Shown here: positions 7,462 to 17,800 of the stretch, piece after piece
How positions within the stretch are numbered: position 1 is the stretch's first letter
Layout of the letters: each line of letters opens with the position of its first letter
Origin: Bordetella parapertussis
Lineage (GTDB): Bacteria > Pseudomonadota > Gammaproteobacteria > Burkholderiales > Burkholderiaceae_B
DNA length: 33,279 nucleotides
Direction of reading: 5' to 3'
Assembly: GCA_945895265.1 (NCBI GenBank)
Contig: CAMDEF010000046.1
Coordinates: 1-33,279 of the forward strand
The notes under the pieces: model-generated
What the model saw: only the letters and a program-made list of their open reading frames with translations
Told to the model about the DNA's origin: nothing
The model's database searches: none
Translations under genes and position numbers: made by a program

Positions 7462-8622
7462 CTATACCGTTTCAGGCATCACCCACTCGGCATTTGTGAC
7501 ATAAAACTTCTCGGCGTTACGCTGACCGAGACGTTCAATATGTTTCTCAAAATCTTGGATTGGCGTTCTGCCACCTTCAGGATGTGGAAAATCGCTGCTG
7601 TAGCAATAACAGTCGTCAAAACCAAACCTTTCTACCAGATCACCCACTGGCTCGAAGCGGTACGGAGTCACTCTAATGTTACGACGCATGTAATCTGAGG
7701 GCGACATCGACAACGCGCCCTTTAAGCGATGTTTGAAGATCTTCGCAACGTGATCCAAGTGCATCGCGAGAGGAGCAAACCACACCGAGCCCAACTCAAC
7801 GACTGCGAAACGTAAACGAGGAAAGCGCTCAAATACGCCACCCAAAATGATCGTCGCTAAAAAATTCTGGGGAGAAAAAATAAAGCTTGCCATCATGTAC
7901 GTATCGCCAGGCTCGCCGTGATGACGGAACGAAGTTTCGAAGCCAAGATGCGGAACACCTTTTGACCACGCGTCACTTGCCATAAAACCTTGCTCGCCTC
8001 CGGCATGCAAGATAGCAGTCGCATTCGCCTCTTGCAACATTGCCCAAAGAGGATCGAAATTGGTGTGCGCCGGTGAGCCACCGCCAGGAGGGATCGAACT
8101 GGCGATGACAAATGCCCGGATGCCAGCTTTTAGCAGACGCTTTGTTTCTTCTAACGCCGCAGCGATGTTGTGTGTATTCAGGATCGCGACCGGCAACAAG
8201 CGCTTTGGCTCTGTGCGGCTAAACGCGATCGAATAATCGTTCCATCCGCGCATCGCGGATATTCCCATGGGTGAGTCAGAAAACGCACCCATCTGAAGCG
8301 CTGGGTCAGCAAATACAAAGGCTCGGTTCACGCCCATGTAGTCGAGTGCCTTCAAACGCCCCTCAGACGTGTAAGCGCCCGCAGCACCAGAACCCTTCAA
8401 GTTCCAAACCGTTTTCTCGTTATAGTCGGTCGCCTCGGCGCCCATGATCTCGGGCACTGAATCTTTTTCATCCTCTGACATCTCGTCGATGGCTTTTCGG
8501 CACATCTCAGCATAGAACTTGCCGGCTTCTTTTCCGGCAACATTTTCATAAAAATCAGGCGATGGCGTAATGTGCGTGTCTAAGTCGTTCATCTTGCCAA
8601 CAAACGGTGTCAAATCAATCAT
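7462..8622 (-). CDS. Amidohydrolase-2 family metal-dependent hydrolase
   Basis: 386 residues, full length for the ACMSD-like amidohydrolase-2 family (TIM barrel). Metal-site candidates: Asp15 and His17 (DLDTHITPS, DxH instead of the classical HxH), His206 in ILHAGGEQ, Glu277 in VVELGSVW, and Asp344 in YSSDFPHPEGG. This pattern is typical of the large uncharacterised branch often annotated as amidohydrolase; members decarboxylate or hydrolyse small cyclic or aromatic acids. The ATG at 8622 is preceded by TGAGG seven bases upstream, a good ribosome site. It is first in a two-gene operon with the cupin_8 hydroxylase and shares its upstream region with the NRPS operon, suggesting joint regulation. 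The role in the pathway is unknown; it could be tailoring, precursor supply or self-protection. Confidence 0.88.
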   Translation of the reverse strand: MIDLTPFVGKMNDLDTHITPSPDFYENVAGKEAGKFYAEMCRKAIDEMSEDEKDSVPEIMGAEATDYNEKTVWNLKGSGAAGAYTSEGRLKALDYMGVNRAFVFADPALQMGAFSDSPMGISAMRGWNDYSIAFSRTEPKRLLPVAILNTHNIAAALEETKRLLKAGIRAFVIASSIPPGGGSPAHTNFDPLWAMLQEANATAILHAGGEQGFMASDAWSKGVPHLGFETSFRHHGEPGDTYMMASFIFSPQNFLATIILGGVFERFPRLRFAVVELGSVWFAPLAMHLDHVAKIFKHRLKGALSMSPSDYMRRNIRVTPYRFEPVGDLVERFGFDDCYCYSSDFPHPEGGRTPIQDFEKHIERLGQRNAEKFYVTNAEWVMPETV

Positions 8623-8644
8623 GATAAAACCTCAAAATTTCTGC

Positions 8645-8848
8645 CTGAAAAAAATGATGTGCTGACTTACTCTTGAAGATTATAAATACTTATCGCGCTC
8701 AAGCACGCTAACTATCTAGATTCTGCTGAAACAAAGCTCTCAAAACCTCAACCGCTAGCGCTTTCAGCCTCTCTGTAGTGCATTTTGGGGTAATCTAGCT
8801 ACCTACCTGAAAGTACAAGCCTTTTTGCCTGAAATCGCAATGTTTCAG
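8645..8848. promoter_or_regulatory. Divergent control region with six CTGAAA/TTTCAG boxes
   Basis: Between the amidohydrolase and NRPS start codons the hexamer CTGAAA or its complement occurs at 8645-8650, 8726-8731, 8762-8767, 8807-8812, 8829-8834 and 8843-8848. By chance about 0.1 would be expected in 200 bp. The boxes at 8829 and 8843 face each other with an 8 bp spacer. GCTGAAA (8725-8731) and TTTCAGC (8762-8768) form another inverted pair. TGCCTGAAA is repeated exactly at 8642 and 8826. This looks like a multi-site operator for a regulator of both transcription units. No clear -35/-10 pair was found for the NRPS operon. Confidence 0.5.
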
Positions 8849-8897
8849 CTTTCTAAGTGCTATTGATCTTTACGTAAAAATTGTTTTAAGTTGAGCC

Positions 8898-11800
8898 ATG
8901 GATGAGAATTTTGAAGCTCGGCTTGGTTCACTATCCCCGGCTAAGCGTGCGCTCCTAGAAAAAATTAAGGCGGCGAAAGTCCAGGCCAGTGCAGCTGAGC
9001 AGCAGCGCGGTGAAGTCATTGCGCGACGAAACGATCCGACGAGTCCAGCTCCGTTGTCGTTTGCGCAACAACGCCTTTGGTTTTTGGCTCAATTAGACGG
9101 CCTTGACGCGACTTACAACATGCCCTCGGCGATTGAGTTGCTTGGGCCTCTGAACGTTACGATACTAGAAAATGTTTTTGGCGAGATTTGTCATCGCCAT
9201 GAAGCCTTAAGAACTAATTTCCAAACGATTGATGGGCAAGCCTATCAAGTCATCCGGCCCTCAAGAGACACAGAGATTGCCGTTGTTAACTTAGAAGACT
9301 TAACGCCGAACAAGCAGCAGGAAGAATACGAACGACTTGCTTTAGCGACTTGCCACGCTCCTTTCGATCTTGAGCAAGATCATTTGTTGCGTTTGAAATT
9401 AGTGAGATTCAGTCAAGAACGTTACATTCTTCTGATGGTCGTGCACCACATCGTCTCAGATGGCTGGTCAAACGGCAATGTCCTCTTAAAAGAGATTTGC
9501 ACACTATACGAAGCGTTCTCACAGGGCGCGTTGTCCCCGCTCTTACCCCTACCGATTCAATATGCAGACTTTGCGCAATGGCAAAGACGTTTACTAGACG
9601 GTCCTCGCTCAGACGTCTTGGTCAAATACTGGAAAAACAAACTCAAGGGCATCCCGAGCCTAGTTGAGCTACCAGCAGACTACCCTCGCCCACTTAGACA
9701 GAGTTACGCAGGGAAAACAACTTACTTTACGATCGATGCGCATCGATTACAGTCCCTAAAATTGCTCGGAAAGCCAATCGGAGCCTCGTTATTCGTCGTG
9801 CTCCAGGCAATATTTTGTACGCTCATCGCACGCTATAGCCGGCAAAAGACCGTTGTCATTGGCTCGCCAATCGCAAATCGAACGACCATAGAACTTGAGC
9901 AACTCATTGGATTTTTTGTTAACACTCTAGTCTTACGCACTGACGTCGACCCTCAAATTTCGTTTGCACAACTGCTGACGCATGTCCGAGATAACTTCTT
10001 AGAGGCCTATCAGCATCAAGATCTGCCTTTCGAGCGGCTTGTCGAAGCGGTCGACCCAGAGCGCAACCCTAGCTTTTCTCCCCTCTTTCAGGTCATGTTG
10101 ATTCTGCAAAATCAAAATGAAGAAAGAGATGGCTTACGTATCGGTGACCTACATTTAAATGCTGTCCCGATCGCTGCGAACACGGCGATGTTTGACATCA
10201 CGTTGAAGTTCGAAGAGCAAAGCGAGCAATTATTTGCCGAGCTTGAATACAACACAGACTTGTTTAAAGCCAGCACGATTGAACGTTTCATTGAGCATTT
10301 CAACAATATTCTCGCTGAAGTCATTCAAAATCCTAATCAAAAAGTGTCCGCTCTTCGTCTGTCCTCTGACACTGAAGTCAAACGACTCACACTCGACTTC
10401 AACCAAACAAACAAGCAATACTCGAAACAAGAGTCGATTTGCGATTTGTTCGAAGCGCAAGCGGCCAGATACCCAGACCGTATTGCCGTGTTGTTTGGGA
10501 CTGAACAAATTTCTTTTGGCGAACTCAATGCACGCGCCTCACATTTGGCTTCTTATTTAAAACAGCAAGGCGCGACCACTGAAACCTTGGTTGGTTTATG
10601 TGTCGAGCGCTCGGTCCTTTTAATAATCGGACTACTTGGTATTTTGAAAAGTGGTGCTGCCTATGTTCCTATCGATCCGAGTTATCCAAAAAATCGCATT
10701 CAAGACATGGTCGGCACTGCGAACATTCGCCTGATTGTTGCGCAGACCGCTACCCAGCCTTTGTTTGCGTTAGATCCCGTCGACCTCGTCTGCCTTGACT
10801 CAGACTGGGATCTCATCAAGCATGCCCCGGCTAACGCTTTTCTTGCGACACGCAACACACTTCCAGACGATAGTTTGGCATACGTGATTTTTACTTCAGG
10901 CTCGACCGGAAAGCCCAAAGGCGTACAAATCACCCACGGTGCCTTGCATAACTTTCTTGAGACAATGCTTGAGAAACCCGGTCTCAGTCGCGACAGTACT
11001 CTACTAGCCGTCACGACGATCTCTTTTGATATTGCGGCGCTCGAACTCTATCTGCCTTTAATCAGTGGGGCGCGTATTGCTCTGGTGCCCAAAGAAACGG
11101 CGGGCGACGGTCAGGCGCTTGTCAGATTATTGTTTGCGACACAAGCAACGGCGTTGCAAGCCACTCCTGCCACGTGGCGATTGCTGTTCGCCAGCATAGA
11201 ACCTACGCAGTTAGGCCTTGAACAAGCGCTTTGCGGAGGCGAAGCCTTGTCAGCGGAGCTTGCCGAACGCTTGTTAAAAAGTGATGCCGAAGTTTGGAAC
11301 GTATACGGCCCCACCGAGACGACAATCTGGTCAACGCGCAATCAACTTCATCTCAACGAACTCAACGGACACACCAATCCGTCTATCGGCCGACCGATTG
11401 CCAATACCTCACTGTTTATCATTGATTCGAGCCTGGACTCGTGCCCGCTAGGCATTCCAGGTGATCTCTACATCGGCGGTTTGGGTCTAAGTCGCGGCTA
11501 CCTGAATGAACCGGGCTTAACAGCCGAACGTTTTATTCCGTCACCTTTTAGTCTGACACCAGGAGACCGCATTTATCAAACTGGAGATGTCGCGCGTTTT
11601 TTAGAAAATGGTGATGTTGAATATATTGGTCGGTCAGATTTTCAAGTCAAAGTCCGTGGCTTTCGAATTGAGCTTGGTGAAATCGAATCGGTCTTGGCAC
11701 AGCATCCGCGGGTAAAAAACGCCGTCGCAGTCTGCCAAGTCAGTGATCAAGATCATGTCACGCTGAACGCGTTTATTGAAATAAAAGATCACGCAGATCA

Positions 11801-14800
11801 CCAGGCCTTTGACCAACAAGAACTAACGACCGCATTACGCGCCTTGATCGCCGCCCAATTACCGTCGTATATGTTGCCCTCTAACATTACGATTCTTGAA
11901 AGCTTACCCTTAACTCCAAACGGAAAAATTGATCGTAAGGCTTTGCCCACTATCAAGAGTCTGTCGAGTCAGATCGCGTATATCGGGCCGCGTAATGACC
12001 ATGAGCAGCGTATGGAAAGTGTTTGGTCCAGCGTGCTGAAGGTCGAACGCATTCACATTCACGATAACTTCTTTAACTTGGGCGGCCACTCGTTACTGGC
12101 GCTTCAAATCATTACGAAGATTCGTGATGAGTTTCTCGTGGATATTCAAGTACAAGCATTATTTGATCATCCGACGATTGCCTTATTAGTTGAGTTTTTA
12201 TCCTCAAACCATCAAACCATTAAAAAGGTCAGCCCACCTATTTTGGCTCAAACCTTAGAACAGCGGAAAGTATCGGTACTTTCGTATTCGCAAAAACGGC
12301 TATGGTTTTTGGATCAACTTGAAGGCCCGAACAGCAACTATCATATCTCTACAGCGCTTGAGCTTCTCGGTAATGTTAACGTCGATGCGCTTAACACGGC
12401 TTTGGTCAGAATCGTTGAGCGACACGAAATTCTGCGCACTGTTTATCAACAAACAGACGGAGAACCATCAGCAGTTGTTGTTGAAACTCCTCTCTCGCTG
12501 CTAGAGATCACGCGACTAAAAGCGTCTTCCCAGCAAACCGCAGATGTTCAACAATGGCTAGTTGAGAAAAACACAAAGCCGTTTGACCTTGCTAAAGATA
12601 TTTCAATTCGTGCCGATTTACTTGAGTTAAGCAGCAACCACTGGGCGTTAGCAATCACATTGCATCACATTGCCTCAGATGAGGCGTCAATGCTAGTCCT
12701 ACAACGAGAGTTGTTAGCGCTATATCAAGCGTTTGCTCAGCAAGAGCCTGATTGCTTGACCCCACTAAAAGTCCAATACGCCGACTTTGCAACCTGGCAA
12801 CAACGTTGGCTTAATCCAGAAACACTCAACGCACAACTCAATTACTGGAAAACAACGTTAGACGGTTCACCCACTCTTCTAAATTTGCCAATCGACAAAC
12901 CAAGGCCTGCGATACAAGGCTATCAAGGGCGTGCGTTGGTATTTTTTATCGATGACTCGTTGACGCAGCAATTAAAGGCGTTATGTTCCGCTAATGACGT
13001 GACGTTGTTTATGGGCTTATTTGCCTGCTATGCAACCCTGTTGGCGAAGCACTGCGACACCCACGACCTGGTGATTGGCACGCCGGTTACCAACCGAAAT
13101 CGTTCAGAATTGAATGAACTTATTGGTCTGTTCGTCAACACATTGCCGATCAGAATATTGCATAACCCACAGAGCACCACAGTCGAACTGCTGGCCCGTC
13201 TACGTCAAACGATGCTTGAAGGTTTAGCAAACCAAGACACGCCTTTTGAATCAATTGTCGATGCGATTCATCCCGAGCGCAGCTTGAGTCATGCGCCTAT
13301 TTTTCAGACAATGTTCGTGCTTCAAAATGCGATCGAAGAGAGTATTCACCACTCTGATCTGAAAATGTTGCCGCTCGATGCCGAAACCGCAAGCACTAAG
13401 TTTGACCTAACCCTAGCGATACAACAAGAATCAAATAGCTTGCGGTGCATCTTCGAATACAACATTGATCTTTTTGAAGAAAGTACCCTCGAAGAACTCT
13501 CTGAGCATTTCACTCAGTTGCTGCGCCGTATGGTTGCAAAGCCTTACTCGACGATTCTGCAAACTCCCTTGTTAACGGCGGCGCAACGGCATCAGTTTCT
13601 AGTCGATTACAACCCAACGCTGGTCTCGCAACGGTACACCTGTGCACAGACGCTTTTCGAGCGTGAGGCTGCTCTTCGACCAGATGCCATTGCGCTAACC
13701 GATGGCAGCCACAACGCACTCACCTTCGATACTCTCAATCGTCAAGCGAACAAATTAGCCAGACAGCTTAGAAGTCTCGGGATCGGTCACGATTCAGTCG
13801 TCGCCCTAATTTTTGAGCCCTCACCAGAAATGGTGATCAGCATGTTGGGCATTATGAAAGCAGGCGCAGCGTACCTTCCGATCTTGCCAGCGACCCCTTT
13901 TGAACGAAAAGAGGTCATGCTCCATGAAGCGCACGTTAAACACTTGATTTGTGCTGTCGCCGAAGACGGCATACGACACAAGAGTGTGCAAACGCTTGAT
14001 ATCAGTGATCTGTTGCAAACAGATACTCCTGATGGCAACCCAACTTGGGTGAACCTCGAAGAGTCCCTGGCTTATGTCATCTACACCTCGGGATCGACCG
14101 GAACACCTAAGGGAGTCGGCGTATCACGCTCGAACCTCGCAGCATATTTGAAATCTCGAAACGATTTTTATCCAGAACCCGTCTCTGGATTATTGCTTTT
14201 ACAACCTTATGCCTTCGATATTTCATCAGGAAACATCTTCTGGACACTTTGCCAGGGCGGCTGTTTACACCTGGCTGCGAAAGACTTAGCTGCAGACCCG
14301 ACAGCCCTGCTGCAACGCATTGCTCAAACACAGATTTCACATCTTGTTCTGTTACCACTTCTCTATAGCCCGGTACTGACGCTTGCAACTCAGAGTCAAT
14401 TTTTAGCTCTACGTCAGATTATCTTAGGTGGCGACAGTCTGCTACCTAAGCTCGCACAAGATCATTATGATAAATATCCCGCGATCGCCCTCACCAACGA
14501 GTATGGTCCGACCGAAACAACGATCATGTGTACAGCGTACACAGTGCCCCGCCAGCTCAAGCAAGACTTCGTCCCAATTGGCAAGCCAGTTAGTCAAGCC
14601 AATATCAGACTGCTAGACCAGTTTCTCGACCTTGGGCTGTCCCATCTTGGTGGCGAATTAACAATTGGCGGGCCGCAAGTCAGTCGAGGCTATCTCAATC
14701 AACCAGCCTTGACGGCCGAAAAGTTTGTTCCAGATCCGTTTTGTACACAGCCAGGTCAAAGGCTATATCGCTCGGGAGATTTTGCACGCTACGTTGCAGA

Positions 14801-17800
14801 AGGACATTTGCTGTTTCAAGGACGCAAAGATAAGCAGGTCAAAATTCGTGGCTTTAGAATCGAACTGACAGAAATTGAAAACGCACTGCTGACCTTGCCT
14901 GCTATTCAAGATGCTTGTGTCGCCATCGTTGGAGAGGCTAGAACCCCGCGTTTATATGCGTATATTGCCTTGAAACAATTGGGCAGTATCGATGCTGCGG
15001 GTGTACTCGAATCACTACAAGACCTTTTGCCAGACTATATGCTGCCGGCAGGAATGACCTTTTTAGATCAGCTTCCTGTTACCACTAACGGCAAGCTAGA
15101 TTTCGACGCACTCCCAGCACCAGTTTTTCAGGATGAAAGAACGCAATACGTTGCGGCTCGCGACGAGACTGAGAGGCTCTTGTGTCAAATTTGGCAAGAC
15201 GTGCTGGGGGTGACTCGAGTCGGTATTCACGATAATTTCTTTGATTTGGGCGGCGATTCAATTCTTAGCATTCAAATTGTCAGTCGGCTCAAGCAATCTG
15301 GGCTCACGCTTTCAGTCAAACAATTATTTCAACAACAGACAGTTGCCCAATTAGCCAGCATCGCAAATACGACTCACCGAATCGTTGCCCCTCAAGAAAA
15401 ATTATCAGGTACGTATGTACTCGGCCCTATTCAACATTGGTTTTTTGAAACGTTCACCACGTGTTCGCAGCACTTTAACCAGTCGGTGTACTTGCATGTT
15501 AGTCAGCAAGTCGAGGGGGTTACCCTAGAGCAGGCCATACAGCAGCTTGTTGAACATCACGACCTATTAAGATCTAAATTTTTGACGGCCTCAGATAACG
15601 TTGAAATCAGTCAAGCCATCATTCAAAACGAGAGTCGTTTTAAGATCGTCGAATGTCACGATCTATCGACGAGCCCTGCTGACCGAACGGACACCCTGAT
15701 TCGCGATATTGCACAACACGCCCAAGCGTCTTTAGCGTTGCAAACTGGTGATTTGATTAGAGCTGTTCTTTTTCAAATGCCCGCAGGTCAAGCGAACCGC
15801 CTGTTGCTCATTGTGCACCATCTTGTCATTGACGGCATATCGTGGCGTATTTTGCTAGAAGACTTAGAGTCTTTGCTGGTTCAGCATAGTCAGAATCAAC
15901 CGTTGCAACTTAAGCCAAAAACATCCTCGTTTGCCCAATGGACGGCTGCACTCAGCCAATACGCAAATTCGCAGCACGCACTTAAAGATTTGACCTACTG
16001 GCAAACGCAAGTCAATCAGCGAGTGCCGAGCCTTCCTGTTGACTTTGTCTCGGATCCATCAAGCAATACCTTCGAATCGACCATCCATTTGGAGTCTTCA
16101 CTTGACGCCGAGATGACACAGTCTTTGTTGACTGACGTGCCAAAGGTATATCAAACACAAATCAACGACATTCTCATGACCGCCTTGGTGACTGCGCTTG
16201 GTCGTTGGACGAATTTGCAAGAATTTGAAATTTCGCTTGAAGGGCATGGACGAGAGGATTTATTTGACGAACTCGATATGACACGGACGATCGGTTGGTT
16301 TACCTCATTATTTCCGGTACGGCTGAGTTATCGAGAAGACGAAGACCTTGCTCAAACGATTCGTCGAATCAAAGACCGGATGCGCAGTATTCCGACAAAC
16401 GGTCTCACGTATGGTTTATTACGTTATCTCAATGCAAACGAGCAGACCAAACGATCAATGACTCAACGGACACCAAGCCCAATTAGCTTTAATTATCTAG
16501 GTCAGTTTGATCAAGCAACAAACGGGCAAGTGCTCCTCGACGAGGCGGCGGGTGACACCGGCTCAGATATCGGAAGCTCAGGTCAACGACAAGCACTGAT
16601 CGATATTAATTCGCGTGTATCGTCGGGTCAGTTCATTTTGCACATTAGCTACAGTAAAAATATCTTCGCCGCCAAAACAATTGAAGATTTTTCAGCTTTA
16701 TATTTAAACGAATTGCGCAATATCGTCAGGCACTGCGCCGAGCGGCAGTCCACGCCGTTTATTGGCGATAGTTTCCCGCTCGCAACACTGAGCGAAAAAC
16801 ATTACACCGCACTCACTTCGACTCATGCAGACAACATCGAAGATATCTACCCGCTCTCACCGATGCAAGAAGGAATGGCCTTTCATAGCCGCTTTGCATC
16901 GGCCACGGGCGCTTATATCATTCAATTGAGTTGCGAAATGTCGGGGCGGTTTGAGCCCAATACTTTCATCAAGGCTTGGGATCAAGTTCTGGCACGTCAC
17001 CCTAGCCTACGTGTCTTTATATTTGAAGGTGGTGACACCGCGGATCATCAGATCGTGATGCGTCAGGTCGGGCTTGAATGGACAACACAAGATTGGGTAC
17101 TGCACTCGACCGCACAACAGCAAGACGCCTGGCAAGAACTGGTCTTGCACGATCGATATTTAGACTACTCGCTCGAGACTGCGCCCCTGATGCGCTGTTA
17201 TCTCATCAAGCTCTCTGCCACCCACTGGAAATTTCTCTGGAGTCATCACCATATCCTGACCGATGGCTGGTGTTTACCGATTTTGATGAAAGAAGTTCTT
17301 CATTTTTATCACAACCCAGAAGACTCAAGCTTGCGGCCACCGACGCCATACCGCGACTATATCGCATGGCTTAAACAACAAGACCTTGAGGTTGCAAAAA
17401 CATACTGGCTAAATTACCTGTCAGATTTTTCAGCACCTACTTTTTTGGGTATCGAAAAAAGTCTTCAACAACAAACTCTGGCGTCGGGTTCACAGTTTGC
17501 TGAATTAAGTCTCTTATTAAGTGAAGAGCTGAGTCGCACGCTGACTGATATCGCCAAACGGCATCGTTTGACGCTCAGCAATATTTTGCAAAGCACTTGG
17601 GCCACCCTGTTACATATCTATAGTCAGTCTAACGATATTGTGTTTGGCGCAACGGTGTCTGGCCGTCCTCCTGAGCTTGATGGTGTTGAAGGGATGGTTG
17701 GTCTTTTTATCAACACCCTACCCGTCCGTGCAAAACTGCAGCCAAATCAAACAATCGTTCAATTCATGACGATACTTTTACACGATCAGATGGATAGTGA

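Noticed and set aside
7114..7698. Forward-strand frames opposite the cupin_8 and amidohydrolase genes
   Set aside because: The reverse-strand genes have complete catalytic motifs; the forward translations show no domain, and cysteine and arginine are scattered as in antisense noise.
10112..10560. Several open frames of 60-110 codons on both strands inside the NRPS gene
   Set aside because: They lie fully inside a clear adenylation/condensation coding frame, have no family motifs or ribosome sites, and are explained as shadows of that gene.
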